Below, in pieces: positions 9,050-18,558 of a stretch of 64,000 bases of DNA. The translations under genes and the position numbers were made by a program. The first letter of the stretch is position 1, and every line of letters starts with the position of its first letter. The notes below the pieces were generated by a model, which saw only the letters and a program-made list of their open reading frames with translations, was not told where the DNA came from and did not search any database. Source of the DNA: Stenotrophomonas sp. SAU14A_NAIMI4_5 (GTDB lineage Bacteria > Pseudomonadota > Gammaproteobacteria > Xanthomonadales > Xanthomonadaceae); the NCBI RefSeq assembly GCF_003086795.1, contig NZ_CP026003.1, forward strand, positions 3,787,531 through 3,851,530. The letters are read 5' to 3'.

Positions 9050-11023
9050 ATGACCCGACGCTCTTCGACCGCCCTGTCCCTGCTCCCGCTGTCCGCATCG
9101 CTGCTGATCGGCTGCGCCAGCGCCCAGTCACTCGACGCCCAGAGCGGCCAGCTCAAGGCCGCCATCGATGCGGCCGAACGCGGCCAGCTCGATCCGCGCC
9201 AGGCCGCCGCACTCAGCCGCCACCCGGCCTATGGCTGGGTCGAGTTCGCCCAGCTTCGCCGCAACATCGATACCGTCGATACCGGCCAGGCCCAGGCCTT
9301 CCTCAAGCGCTATGACGGCCAGGCCGTGGCCAACAGTTTCCGCAGCGTCTGGCTGCCCTCGGTGGCCCGCCGCCAGGATTGGACCACCCTGCTGGCCAAC
9401 TGGGCACCCACCGACAACCTCGGCCTGCGCTGCGCCCAGCTGACGGCGCGCCAGGCCACCGGCAAGGTCGACCCGCAGTGGATCAGCGAGGCACAGGACC
9501 TGTGGCGCAAGAACGGCAAGTCGCTGCCCGATGCCTGTGACGCGGTGTTCGCCGTGCTGCAGGCGCAGGGTGGGATGAGTGATGCCCTGCGCTGGGAACG
9601 CGTCGACGCCGCCGCCGATGCACAGCAGCCGGCGGTGATGCGCAGCGCCGCGCGCGGCCTGCCCGCGGCCGACCTGGCGCTGGCCAACACCTATGCCGCC
9701 TTCGTCGACAAGCCCAATGCCAGCGCACTGAACTGGCCGCGCAACGAGCGCAGCCGCCGCATCGCCACCGACGGCCTGGAAAAGCTGGCCAAGGCCGACC
9801 CCGGTGCCACCGAACAGCAGCTGCCGCAGTACGCGCAGGCGCTGGGCCTGAGCGCCGACCAGCAGGCCCAGGTGCGCTACCAGATCGCGCTGTGGACGGT
9901 GGCCTCCTACCTGCCCGACTCCGCGCGCCGGCTCAATGCCGTACCCGAATCGGCCTACGACGAGCGCCTGCACGAATGGCGCGTGCGTGAGGCGATGTCG
10001 CGCGGTGACTGGGCAGCCGCGCTGACCGCCATCCGCAAGATGGGCAGCAAGCAGCGCAACGATTCGCGCTGGGCCTATTTCGAAGGCCGCATGCTGGAAA
10101 AGACCGGGCAGGCGCAGCAGGCCCAGCCGCTGTTCCGCAGCGCCGCGCGTGCGCCGACCTTCCACGGCTTCCTGGCCGCCGACAAACTGCAGCAGAACTA
10201 CACGCTGTGCCCGTGGAAGCCCAACGACAGTGCGCAGGCGCAGGCCGCCGTCGCCCGCGACCCGGCCATCCAGCGCGCGATGGCGCTGTACCAGATCGAT
10301 CGCAACGGCTGGGCCGTGGCCGAATGGAACAGCGCGCTGTCCCGTTTCGATGACACCCAGCGCCGCCTGGCGGTGCGCGTAGCGCAGGACAACGGCTGGT
10401 TCGACCGCGCCGTGTTCGCACTCGGCAAGCAGCCGCAGGAACAGCGCCTGTACGACCTGCGCTTCCCGCTGCACCACGACAGCACCATCCGCCGCGAATC
10501 CTCGCGCAACGCCATCGACCCGGCCTGGGTGGCCGCGGAAATCCGCGCCGAGAGCACCTTCACCCCGCGCGCGCGCTCACCTGCCAACGCCATGGGCCTG
10601 ATGCAGGTGCTGCCGGCGACCGGCGCGGGCGTGGCGAAGAACATCGGCCTGACGGCCTACGGCGGCGCCGACAGCCTGTACGACCCGGACACCAATATCG
10701 CCATCGGCACCGCCTACCTGCGCCAGCTGATGAACAAGTACGACGGCCTGCCCTACGTCACCATCGCCGCCTACAACGCCGGCCCGACCCCGACCGCACG
10801 CTGGCAGAGCCAGCGCCCGGGCTTCGACCCGGACCTGTGGATCGAGACGATCAGCTACAAGGAAACGCGCGAGTATGTCGCCCGCGTGCTGGCCTTCAGC
10901 GTGATCTACGACTGGCGCCTCAACGGCAATGCGCTGCCGCTGAGCGACCGCCTGATGGGCCGCCTGGTGGACAAGCGCAATGCGTTCACCTGTGCGGCGG
11001 ACGCCGACCAGGGCGGGGATTGA
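9050..11023 (+). CDS. slt: soluble lytic murein transglycosylase (Slt70-like)
   Basis: 657 residues from ATG 9050 (MTRRSSTALSLLP). The signal sequence ends in LLIGCASAQS, which could be a lipobox. A long alpha-helical superhelix (about 40-470) is followed by the C-terminal SLT domain with the catalytic glutamate in AEIRAESTFTPRA and the AMGLMQVLPATG motif, then AAYNAGPTPTARW. The length and layout match E. coli Slt70 (about 620-645). It cleaves glycan strands to 1,6-anhydromuropeptides in the periplasm. The frame is open to 8600, but that part overlaps exbD and is not coding. Confidence 0.93.
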   Translation: MTRRSSTALSLLPLSASLLIGCASAQSLDAQSGQLKAAIDAAERGQLDPRQAAALSRHPAYGWVEFAQLRRNIDTVDTGQAQAFLKRYDGQAVANSFRSVWLPSVARRQDWTTLLANWAPTDNLGLRCAQLTARQATGKVDPQWISEAQDLWRKNGKSLPDACDAVFAVLQAQGGMSDALRWERVDAAADAQQPAVMRSAARGLPAADLALANTYAAFVDKPNASALNWPRNERSRRIATDGLEKLAKADPGATEQQLPQYAQALGLSADQQAQVRYQIALWTVASYLPDSARRLNAVPESAYDERLHEWRVREAMSRGDWAAALTAIRKMGSKQRNDSRWAYFEGRMLEKTGQAQQAQPLFRSAARAPTFHGFLAADKLQQNYTLCPWKPNDSAQAQAAVARDPAIQRAMALYQIDRNGWAVAEWNSALSRFDDTQRRLAVRVAQDNGWFDRAVFALGKQPQEQRLYDLRFPLHHDSTIRRESSRNAIDPAWVAAEIRAESTFTPRARSPANAMGLMQVLPATGAGVAKNIGLTAYGGADSLYDPDTNIAIGTAYLRQLMNKYDGLPYVTIAAYNAGPTPTARWQSQRPGFDPDLWIETISYKETREYVARVLAFSVIYDWRLNGNALPLSDRLMGRLVDKRNAFTCAADADQGGD

Positions 11024-11037
11024 TCGACGCGGGAAGT

Positions 11038-11106
11038 GCCGCCGGGCCTGGCCCGGCGCTACCCCGCAATGCCGTCCGATCCGGTAGCGCCGGGCCATGC
11101 CCGGCG
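11038..11106. repeat. pair of inverted SMAG-type palindromes
   Basis: GCCGGGCCTGGCCCGGCGCTAC and GGTAGCGCCGGGCCATGCCC face each other with their GTAG feet inward, between slt and cca. Confidence 0.85.
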
Positions 11107-11149
11107 AGCACGCAGCGCGGCGACACACGCCCGTGCGATCATCCCCGCC

Positions 11150-12370
11150 ATGAAGATCTATCTTGTCGGCGGCGCCGTACGCGACCGCCTGCTGCAGCGC
11201 CCCGCCGGCGACCGTGACTGGGTGGTGGTCGGTGCCACCCCCGCGCAGATGGAAGCGCAGGGCTACACCGCCGTGGGCCGAGATTTCCCGGTGTTCCTGC
11301 ACCCGAAGACCGGCGAGGAATACGCGCTGGCGCGCACCGAGCGCAAATCCGGCCGCGGCTACCGCGGCTTCGTGGTCGATGCCGATCCGGGGGTCACCCT
11401 GGAAGAAGACCTGCAGCGCCGCGATTTCACCATCAATGCCATCGCCTGCGATGAGGCCGATGGCACCCTGGTCGATCCTTACGGCGGTGCGCGCGACATC
11501 CAGCAGCGCGTGCTGCGCCATGTCGGTCCCGCCTTCGTTGAAGACCCGCTGCGCGTGCTGCGTGCTGCGCGCTTCATGGCCCGCTTCGCACCGCTGGGCT
11601 TCACCGTCGCCGAGGAAACCATGGCGCTGATGCGCGAGGTCGCCGCCAGTGGCGAGCTGGACGCACTGGTGCCCGAACGCGTGTGGCAGGAACTGCGCAA
11701 GGCGCTGGTCTGCGAACGGCCATCGGCCTTCCTGCGCACCCTGCATGACGCGCATGCGCTCGGCCCGATCCTGCCGGAACTGGAAGCGTTGTATGGCGTG
11801 CCGCAGCGCGCCGAATTCCACCCGGAAGTGGATACCGGCATTCATCAGGAGATGGTCAGCGACATGGCCGCCCGGCTGGCACCGGGCGATGACCTGGTCG
11901 GCTTCGCCGCGCTCACCCACGACCTTGGCAAGGGCCTGACGCCGCCGGACGAATGGCCGCGCCACATCATGCACGAGCAGCGTGGCCTGAAGCCGCTCAA
12001 GGAGCTGTGTGCGCGCCTGAAGATTCCCACCGAGCACCAGCAGCTGGCCGAAGCGGTCTGCCGCGAGCACTTGAACGTGCACCGCATCGACGAGCTGCGT
12101 GATGCCACCGTGCTGGACCTGCTGGGCCGGTGCGATGCCCTGCGCCGCCCCGAGCGCGTGGCCCGCATTGCCCTGTGCTGCGAGGCCGACAAGCGCGGCC
12201 GGCTCGGCTTTGAAGAAGGCGACTATCCGCAGGGTGAAACGCTCAAGCGCCTGCACCAGGCGGCGCTGTCGGTACAGGCGCGGGATCTGGACCTGACCCA
12301 TCTGAAGGGCCCCGCCGTTGGCGAGGCGCTGGCCAGGGCACGGGTGAAGGCGATCGCGGCCGCGCGCTGA
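11150..12370 (+). CDS. cca: multifunctional CCA-adding tRNA nucleotidyltransferase
   Basis: 406 residues, close to the 412 of E. coli Cca. The N-terminal nucleotidyltransferase domain shows GGAVRD (residues 7-12) and the metal-binding DRDW (about 22-25), then the [10 protein letters not shown] segment that reads the base. A C-terminal HD phosphohydrolase domain is present (HQEMVSD, then THDLGKG), as in the multifunctional gammaproteobacterial enzymes with phosphatase and phosphodiesterase activity. It adds or repairs the 3' CCA of tRNAs. The start MKIYLVGG is the family's usual N-terminus. Confidence 0.96.
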   Translation: MKIYLVGGAVRDRLLQRPAGDRDWVVVGATPAQMEAQGYTAVGRDFPVFLHPKTGEEYALARTERKSGRGYRGFVVDADPGVTLEEDLQRRDFTINAIACDEADGTLVDPYGGARDIQQRVLRHVGPAFVEDPLRVLRAARFMARFAPLGFTVAEETMALMREVAASGELDALVPERVWQELRKALVCERPSAFLRTLHDAHALGPILPELEALYGVPQRAEFHPEVDTGIHQEMVSDMAARLAPGDDLVGFAALTHDLGKGLTPPDEWPRHIMHEQRGLKPLKELCARLKIPTEHQQLAEAVCREHLNVHRIDELRDATVLDLLGRCDALRRPERVARIALCCEADKRGRLGFEEGDYPQGETLKRLHQAALSVQARDLDLTHLKGPAVGEALARARVKAIAAAR

Positions 12371-12409
12371 TCCTCAAGCGTCGTACCGGCCACACGCGGA
12401 CTGTCGAAG

Positions 12410-12432
12410 GTAGTGCCGGCCGCTGGCCGGCA
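12410..12432 (+). repeat. SMAG-type palindrome
   Basis: GTAGTGCCGGCCGCTGGCCGGCA, a single stem-loop between the convergent cca and the SseB-like gene. Confidence 0.85.
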
Positions 12433-12450
12433 ATCCCAGAACCCCTGGAA

Positions 12451-12885
12451 TCAGTGCGCCATGCCGCGGGTGATCGCGGCGGCGCGATCCTTCAGCTGGG
12501 CCACGGCGTCGGGGATCATCTCCATGCCCACGTCCAGGCCCGGGTTCAGCACCAGGCCGACGCCCTCGCCGATGCCCGCCAGCAACGCGTGCACGGCAAT
12601 CGGCATGGCATGGGCGAACTGCGGCAGCTGCTCGTGCCAGAGACCGGCGCGCTCGGGCGCGGTGAACACCGCAAACATCGGCTCGCCGCCCTCGCTGGTC
12701 AGCACCAGCGGCGAAATGCTCTCGTCCCAGGCGCCATCCTCGCCGATGGCCTTGTCCAGCAGCACGAACACCGGCGCGGTCAGCAGGCCATCGAGGAACT
12801 GCGAGGCAGTCAGCGTACCGTCCTGTGCCTGCAGCAGGCGGACCTCCAGGTCGTTGAGGGGTTCGAACGGCGTGTCGTGATCCAT
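12451..12885 (-). CDS. SseB N-terminal-domain-like protein
   Basis: 144 residues from ATG 12885 (MDHDTPFEPLNDLE). It has no signal peptide. The pattern of an N-terminal VRLLQAQDGTLT segment, a central FVLLDKAIGEDGAW, and later EGGEPMFAVFTAPERA and GLVLNPGLDVGMEM resembles the SseB N-terminal domain found in many standalone bacterial proteins. Its biochemical role is not known. It may be translated with the zinc-ribbon and S41 genes upstream, which point the same way; the gap to the zinc-ribbon gene is 50 bp. Confidence 0.72.
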   Translation of the reverse strand: MDHDTPFEPLNDLEVRLLQAQDGTLTASQFLDGLLTAPVFVLLDKAIGEDGAWDESISPLVLTSEGGEPMFAVFTAPERAGLWHEQLPQFAHAMPIAVHALLAGIGEGVGLVLNPGLDVGMEMIPDAVAQLKDRAAAITRGMAH

Positions 12886-12935
12886 GGTCGGTTCCGGTAC
12901 GTGATTGCAGGGTGTCACTTTAGCAGGCTGCGGCC

Positions 12936-13274
12936 TCAGCCCAGATGCCCTTGCCGCCACATCCACCCCGCCACCGCCAGCCCGGCCACCACCACCAGCA
13001 TCAGCGGCAGGCCAAAGCGGTGCCGGAACGGGATCGGCACCCCGCCCAGCTGCTGGTCCATGGTGTCGGTGTCCAACACCCAGCCATGCTCGCAGCCGGT
13101 GCAGGCCAGCTCGTAACGGCGCTGGTAGACGAAGCCGAACAGCAGGTCGATGCGCGCCATGCGGTAGCGCAGCTGCGGGGCGAAGTCGGTTTCGGTCCCG
13201 CAGCGCAGGCAGTGATGGGCCTCGGCCGGGCCAACCACGATCACCCGCACCTGCTGGCCGATCATCATCATCAT
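12936..13274 (-). CDS. small zinc-ribbon membrane protein
   Basis: About 112 residues. Two CxxC pairs (CLRCG near 23 and CTGCE near 59) form a zinc ribbon or rubredoxin-like knuckle. One membrane helix near the C-terminus (LPLMLVVVAGLAVAGWMW) anchors it with a short tail. The start is a run GTG-ATG-ATG-ATG-ATG directly after the stop of the S41-like gene, so the exact first codon is uncertain; 13274 is the first ATG. The function is unknown. Confidence 0.7.
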   Translation of the reverse strand: MMMMIGQQVRVIVVGPAEAHHCLRCGTETDFAPQLRYRMARIDLLFGFVYQRRYELACTGCEHGWVLDTDTMDQQLGGVPIPFRHRFGLPLMLVVVAGLAVAGWMWRQGHLG

Positions 13275-13280
13275 CACCGG

Positions 13281-14324
13281 TCAGCCGCCCGTGCAGGCAG
13301 GCTGGGCCAGCAGCCAGGCCTGGGCGGTGGCCAGAGTGCCCGGCCCACTGGCGGTGGCCTCGTCCGGCTGCAACCTGGCACCGTCGCCCCGCCCGTTGCG
13401 GTCAGCCATGACGTTGTGGGTCAACAGCAGGGTGGTGCCATCCACCAGTGTCACGGGCCGATTACCGGTTGAGAAACCTGCGCTGGGTTGGCCGAAACTG
13501 CGGCTGCCCGCCTGCCCGCGGAATGCCAACGCGACGGCTTCACCCGAACTCGCGGTGCGCGCCCCCATCAGCACCGCGACCGGTGCCCTACCCGCACGCA
13601 GGTGATAGGCGGCCTGTCGTGAGCGCAGCCCCTGCGTGCCGTCCTGCCTCACCTCACCTTCCCCTTGTCGCCACCACTGCAGGCCATCGGCACTGCGAAA
13701 GGCGCCGATCAGTGACCCCTGTGCGTCTGGAGTCCCCTGCAGCAACGGCAACAGCCCGAGCAGCATGGGCCACATGTTGCCGCCGCCATTGCTGCTCACG
13801 TCGACCACCCAGGCGCAGCGCGTGCCGTCGTCCAGATCGACGATGCGCTGCTGCAGCGCCAACGCGTAGGCCTTGCGCGCGTTGTAGCGCTGCTGTTCGC
13901 TGCGTTGCAGATCCTCCACGAAGGGGCCGACCTTCAGCACGCCAATGCGGGCATCGACTTTCGGGGACTCCGCCAACGCAGCGCGCTGCCCGGCATTCAG
14001 ATGCTGGGCGCGACCGGAGCGTTCGCGCTGCTGGCTGGGCGATATCCACCGACCATGTCCACCGCTGCTGCGCGTGGCCGCATCATCCAGCACGCGGCGC
14101 TGCTGAGCACGATCATCGCCTGCGGCGGCCAGCCGCGCGCGCGCATCGCTCCAGTCGACGCGATCGCGATACAGCGACTGGGTTTCCAGCAGATGCAGCA
14201 TCTGTTCGAGCGCTTCGGCAGACGGCAGCTCCACGGCCGCAGCGGGAGCTGCCGATGCCGGGCTGCCACAGGCCACCAGCAATGCTGCGCCCAGGATCGC
14301 GCGCGCGGGAAGACGAGAGTTCAT
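13281..14324 (-). CDS. S41-type peptidase paralogue A, secreted
   Basis: 347 residues from ATG 14324 (MNSRLPARAILGAA). A signal peptide ends near SPASAAP, with a possible lipobox VACG. It carries RSSGGHGRW (about 85), a loop resembling the histidine-containing segment of S41 proteases, and later TASSGEAVALAF and FGQPSAGFSTGN, which place a serine where S41 enzymes have their nucleophile. The Lys of the CtpA Ser-Lys dyad is not obvious, so it is closer to the Tricorn-like S41 branch or has lost activity. It is a diverged duplicate of the next gene (14374-15405). Confidence 0.75.
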   Translation of the reverse strand: MNSRLPARAILGAALLVACGSPASAAPAAAVELPSAEALEQMLHLLETQSLYRDRVDWSDARARLAAAGDDRAQQRRVLDDAATRSSGGHGRWISPSQQRERSGRAQHLNAGQRAALAESPKVDARIGVLKVGPFVEDLQRSEQQRYNARKAYALALQQRIVDLDDGTRCAWVVDVSSNGGGNMWPMLLGLLPLLQGTPDAQGSLIGAFRSADGLQWWRQGEGEVRQDGTQGLRSRQAAYHLRAGRAPVAVLMGARTASSGEAVALAFRGQAGSRSFGQPSAGFSTGNRPVTLVDGTTLLLTHNVMADRNGRGDGARLQPDEATASGPGTLATAQAWLLAQPACTGG

Positions 14325-14373
14325 TGACGCATCCTTGTCAGTGTCCAGCACAGCAGCATAGCGACGAACGGCA

Positions 14374-15405
14374 TCAGCGCCCAGTGCACGCAGGCTGGGC
14401 CAGCAGCCAGGCCTGGGCGGCCGCTACAGTGGCCGTGTCGCTGTGAGTGCGCTGGTCCGGCGTGATCTTCAGCCCATCACCCTTGCCGGTGCGGTCCTGC
14501 ATCACGCTGGTGGTCAGCACGAGTGAACTGCCATCAACCAGCGGACGCACCACGTTGGCGGTGGACACGCCCGCCGTCGGCTCACCGAAACTGCGTGTCT
14601 GCGGCCGACCACGCAGGGCCAATACCGTCGCCTCGCCAGCGCTGGCGGTGCGCGGTCCGGTCAGCACCGCCACCGGTGCGCCCACGTGCTTCAGGCGGTA
14701 GCCGGGCGCGCCGAGATCGACCACCACGCGCGTGTCCAGGCGCACGCCGGAAGGGGTCGACTGCCAGGGCGATGGACCCTCGGCGGTAGCGAAGGAGCCG
14801 ACCGTTTCCTCGCCGTCCTTCGTGATCCGCAGCAGCGGCGCCATGCCGAGCAGCATGGGCCACATGTTGCCACCGGTGTTGCCGCGCAGGTCCACGATCC
14901 AACCGCAGCGCTTGCCAGTGTCCTGGTCGCGGATGATCGCCTGCCAGCGTGCTGCGCGCTCCTGCATCTGCTGTTTCGCAGCCGGGCCGGGAACGGAGGA
15001 GAAGCCGCCGATGTCCACCTGGCCGATGCGCGGGTCCAGCGCCGGTGCATCGGCAGCTGCAGCACCTTCGGATGCACCAGCCGCAACCCCAGCATTGGCG
15101 CGCCCCAGCCGCTTGCCCTCCGAGCGCATCCGCTCCACGCTGAGCCAGGCACCGTGCCCTCCCGAGCTGCGGCCGATGGCCTCCTTCAGCACGTCGCGGA
15201 TCTTTTCCGGGTTGCCCTGTGCGGCACTCAAGCGCGCACGCATCTCTGGCCAGTCCACCCGGTCGCGGTACAGCGCCTCACGTTCCAGCGTGTCCAGCAG
15301 CTCGATGCGTGCCTGTGCGGTGGGCAGTTCGATGGCCGCAGCGGGGGCCGCAACTGCCGTGGCGCAGAACAGTGCCGCCGCTGTGATGCGTAGATCGACG
15401 TGCAT
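14374..15405 (-). CDS. S41-type peptidase paralogue B, secreted
   Basis: 343 residues from ATG 15405 (MHVDLRITAAALFC), with GAAGGAACG upstream. A signal peptide ends near APAAAIE. It shares with paralogue A the sequences YRDRVDW, RSSGGHG, GNMWPMLLG and PRTASAGEATVLALRG, then FGEPTAGVSTAN. It is therefore the same S41-like family, with a serine in ASAGE and a histidine in SGGHG. Both copies are exported and lie just downstream of an autotransporter. The substrate is unknown. Confidence 0.75.
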   Translation of the reverse strand: MHVDLRITAAALFCATAVAAPAAAIELPTAQARIELLDTLEREALYRDRVDWPEMRARLSAAQGNPEKIRDVLKEAIGRSSGGHGAWLSVERMRSEGKRLGRANAGVAAGASEGAAAADAPALDPRIGQVDIGGFSSVPGPAAKQQMQERAARWQAIIRDQDTGKRCGWIVDLRGNTGGNMWPMLLGMAPLLRITKDGEETVGSFATAEGPSPWQSTPSGVRLDTRVVVDLGAPGYRLKHVGAPVAVLTGPRTASAGEATVLALRGRPQTRSFGEPTAGVSTANVVRPLVDGSSLVLTTSVMQDRTGKGDGLKITPDQRTHSDTATVAAAQAWLLAQPACTGR

Positions 15406-15508
15406 TCGACGTTCCTTCGTCGCGGGTAACAGATGCAGCATACGCGCCTGCGTCTGGCGCGGTGTATTGGCGTCGGCATGCGGAGGATCGTCACGTCGGT
15501 GGGCCACC

Positions 15509-15532
15509 TCGCCGGGCACGGCCCGGCGCTAC
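15509..15532 (-). repeat. SMAG-type palindrome that supplies the autotransporter stop codon
   Basis: GCCGGGCACGGCCCGGCGCTAC on the plus strand. On the minus strand its GTAG foot starts at 15532, and its TAG (15531-15529) is the stop codon of the autotransporter gene. Confidence 0.85.
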
Positions 15533-18500
15533 CAGTCCGCGCGCAGGCCGATGTTGCCTTCGATGGTGCGGCGCTTCTCGTTGCGGTCACCGCCCAGCTC
15601 ACGCGTGTAGTCGGCCACGGCGTACGCGCTGATGCTGCGGTTGAAGCGCGCGACCACGCCTACGCCCGCTTCCAGCGCGCGCGAGCGCTGCGCATTGAGG
15701 ATCGTGTCACTGTCGAACTGGATGCGGTCCTCGCCCGCGCGGCCGTGCCAGTAGTTCACCTTGAAATACGGCTGCCAGCCGTTGTCGGCCAGCTGGTAAT
15801 CACCGGCCAGGCGCAGGCCGACGCGGCCGGTCCAGGCGTTGTCACTGTCGAAGCGCACCGCAGACGCCACGTCGCGCCGGTCATCCAGCGAACTGCGCTG
15901 CCAGATCACCTGCACCTGCGGTTCCAGCCACCATGAGGACTGCCCGAACTGCAGCAGCGGCTTGCCCGCTTCCAGCGACAACGTGGTGCCATCGCCCTTC
16001 ACGTCGATGCCGAGCCCGCGCGAGGAACGCACACGGCCGTCGTAGCGGCTCTGCAGGGCCACCGCATCGAGGTAACCGCCCTCGCTGCCAGTCAGGGTCC
16101 AGTACAGGCCCACATGCTTGTCATCCAGCCGGCTCTGGCCGACCTGCACGTTCTCCCAGCCCAGCGCCAGACCGGTGGTCCTGCCCTGCGCGCGCGTGCG
16201 GCCGACAAACACGCCCACCTGGTTGCGATGGTCGTCAGCGGCGGCGGCCCACACATCCAGACCGGCCTGCACGCCCATCACATCGCCATCGAAGCCCGGC
16301 TGTGCGTCGCCCCTCCAGTGGATCTCGCTGCTCTGCCCCACCAGTCGCCCCCAGGCGGTGCGGAAGGCGCCGTTGCTGTAGAGCAGGCGCTGTTCGCCCT
16401 GACGCTCGTGGAAGGTACCGAGGCTGGCCAGCGAGGTCTCGCGCAGCAGGGGCGGCACCACCGCGTAGGCGGCGGTTTCCAGGCGATACAGGGGCACCAC
16501 GTCACCCTGCGCCGGTCGTGCACCCGGGCTGGGCGGGGTCGAGCCTGCACCGGGCAGGCTGCTGCCGGCCACCGGCACATCGGGTACGGCCGGGTCGCTG
16601 GGCGGGGCCACGGGTGCCGGCTCCGGCGGTGGCGGCGGCGGTGCGGTCTCGCCGGCGGTCAGGTCGGGATCAACCGGATCCTCCGGCGGCGGTGGCGGTG
16701 CCGGCGTGATCGGCGGCGGCGGTGCGACGTCCGGGGTGGGCGGCGGCGGCGTGGCGTTGACGCTGCCATTCGGTGCCGGCGTCGGGCCCGCGACCAGGGT
16801 CGAACGCAGGTACCAGTTCTCGCCGGTGCCGGCGCTGACGCCGCCCTTGAACAGGAAGTACTCATAGGCACCGGCCGATACCGGTGCGAACAGCGAAAAC
16901 GCATTCGCCGCGGTGGTACCGCCATTCAACGCCTGCACCACCAGGATGCCGTCGGCCAGCGTCGCCGCGCCACCACCGCCGGCGTTGAGGATGCCGATGC
17001 CGGTCGTGCCGCTGGCCGTGCCGCCATCAATGACCAGGCGATCGCTGCTGGAGCCATCACCCGCCAGCACTGTGCGCAGGTACAGCCCACCGCCGTCACC
17101 GCGGTAATTGCCGCGGATCGTGAACACATCACCGGCTCCCGTGCCGGTCAGGTCGATGCGGCCGGCGTTGAACACATCCACCCGTGCGCCCGCAGCGAAC
17201 GGTCGCACCGCATGCGCGCCGTTGCCGGCGTAGAGCGTGCTGGTGTCGTCCAGGGTGAGCGTGCCGGTGCCCGTACCGCTGTCGCCGAGCACGACGTCGC
17301 CGTCGAAGGTCAGCTCGGTGCTGCTGGCCAGGCTGATCGCCTCCCAGTTCTGGAAGCGGCCCACGCCGGTGGTTTTGACGTTGTTGAAGTTGAGCCGGTC
17401 ATTGCCGCTGCCACCGTCAAACAGCGGCACTGCACCCAGGTTGGCCTGGTTGAGGTTGCTGAGGTTGGCCACGTCATTGTCCGGCCCGCCATCAATGGCG
17501 CCGTAGACGATGCCACCGCCATTCCAGTTGAAGGTGTCGTTGCCGGTGCTCAGCAGCACCTGCCCGCGCACGGTGCCATCGGTGATGGTCACGCTGTCAT
17601 TGCCGCCGCTGACGCTGATGTTGCCGCCGATGTAGGCAGTGCCGGAGATGATGATGGTATCGGTGTCGAAGCCGGTGACCACGTTGCCGTCGACCGTGCC
17701 GCCGGACTGGTCCCACAGGTTCTTGTCCAGCTTCATGTTGACCCGGCCGATGCGGCCGCCGGTCATCCACGCCTGGTCGCCATCCTCGAAGGCACCGATG
17801 ATGCGGCCGCCGCTCATGCGGAAGGTGTCGATGTTGTCGCCCTGCTGCAGCGCGCCGATGGTGCCGCCGGTCATGACGAAATCATCGGGGCCGCTGCCCT
17901 GCGTCACCAGGCCGGTGATGGTGCCGCCGCTGACCGTCATCTGGTCATCGCCGTTGCCCTGGTCGACGCTGTCGAGCGTGCCGCCAGTGATCAGCAGCAC
18001 GTCGTTGCCATCGCCCTGCAGCACGCCGCCGCTGATGCTGCCGTCCAGCATCTCCAGGCGATCGTTGCCGGCATCGAACTGCACGCCGGTGCGCCCGCTG
18101 ATGGTGCCGCGGTTGACCAGCACGCTGTCGCCGGCACCAACGAACTGCAGCGCCGTGTTGTTGCCGGTGCTGATGCTGCCGAGGTTGTCGACGCGGCTGC
18201 CGCCACCCAGCTGCACGGCGATGCCGCCCACCGAGGTGATTGCGCCCTGGTTGCCGAGCTGGTGACCGCCTGCGCCGACCAGGCTGACGACGCTGCCGCC
18301 ACCGCTCTGCTGCAGCTGTGCGCCACTGGCAACGTTGAGGGTGATGCCGACCTCACCGTTGGCGCTGACGGGTACGGTCTGCGGGTTGGGGGCTGCCGCA
18401 CTGCAGGTGACGGTCTGCCCGGCAAGCGGCGCGACGTTGTCACAGCCCGCCCACGCGATGGGCACGGTGGCAGCCAGTGCGGCGGGAATGGCGAGCGCCT

Positions 18501-18558
18501 GCAGCAGGCAGCGGGTCAGGCGGTGATGGCGCGGTGCGCGCATGGCGGCAACGGACAT
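15529..18558 (-). CDS. type V autotransporter with beta-helix passenger
   Basis: 1009 residues. Start MSVAAMRAPRHHRL has AGGAG seven bases upstream. The N-terminal signal (to about 38) is followed by a Gly/Asp/Thr-rich passenger with repeated units such as QGNGDDQMTVSGGTI and GSGPDDFVMTGGTI, typical of a right-handed beta-helix. A proline-rich linker (about 600-670: PPPPTPD, PPPPEDPVD) leads to a C-terminal autotransporter barrel ending in GLRADW, the terminal aromatic residue needed for BAM. It is probably a surface adhesin or biofilm factor. No protease motif is seen in the passenger. Confidence 0.88.
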   Translation of the reverse strand: MSVAAMRAPRHHRLTRCLLQALAIPAALAATVPIAWAGCDNVAPLAGQTVTCSAAAPNPQTVPVSANGEVGITLNVASGAQLQQSGGGSVVSLVGAGGHQLGNQGAITSVGGIAVQLGGGSRVDNLGSISTGNNTALQFVGAGDSVLVNRGTISGRTGVQFDAGNDRLEMLDGSISGGVLQGDGNDVLLITGGTLDSVDQGNGDDQMTVSGGTITGLVTQGSGPDDFVMTGGTIGALQQGDNIDTFRMSGGRIIGAFEDGDQAWMTGGRIGRVNMKLDKNLWDQSGGTVDGNVVTGFDTDTIIISGTAYIGGNISVSGGNDSVTITDGTVRGQVLLSTGNDTFNWNGGGIVYGAIDGGPDNDVANLSNLNQANLGAVPLFDGGSGNDRLNFNNVKTTGVGRFQNWEAISLASSTELTFDGDVVLGDSGTGTGTLTLDDTSTLYAGNGAHAVRPFAAGARVDVFNAGRIDLTGTGAGDVFTIRGNYRGDGGGLYLRTVLAGDGSSSDRLVIDGGTASGTTGIGILNAGGGGAATLADGILVVQALNGGTTAANAFSLFAPVSAGAYEYFLFKGGVSAGTGENWYLRSTLVAGPTPAPNGSVNATPPPPTPDVAPPPPITPAPPPPPEDPVDPDLTAGETAPPPPPPEPAPVAPPSDPAVPDVPVAGSSLPGAGSTPPSPGARPAQGDVVPLYRLETAAYAVVPPLLRETSLASLGTFHERQGEQRLLYSNGAFRTAWGRLVGQSSEIHWRGDAQPGFDGDVMGVQAGLDVWAAAADDHRNQVGVFVGRTRAQGRTTGLALGWENVQVGQSRLDDKHVGLYWTLTGSEGGYLDAVALQSRYDGRVRSSRGLGIDVKGDGTTLSLEAGKPLLQFGQSSWWLEPQVQVIWQRSSLDDRRDVASAVRFDSDNAWTGRVGLRLAGDYQLADNGWQPYFKVNYWHGRAGEDRIQFDSDTILNAQRSRALEAGVGVVARFNRSISAYAVADYTRELGGDRNEKRRTIEGNIGLRADW

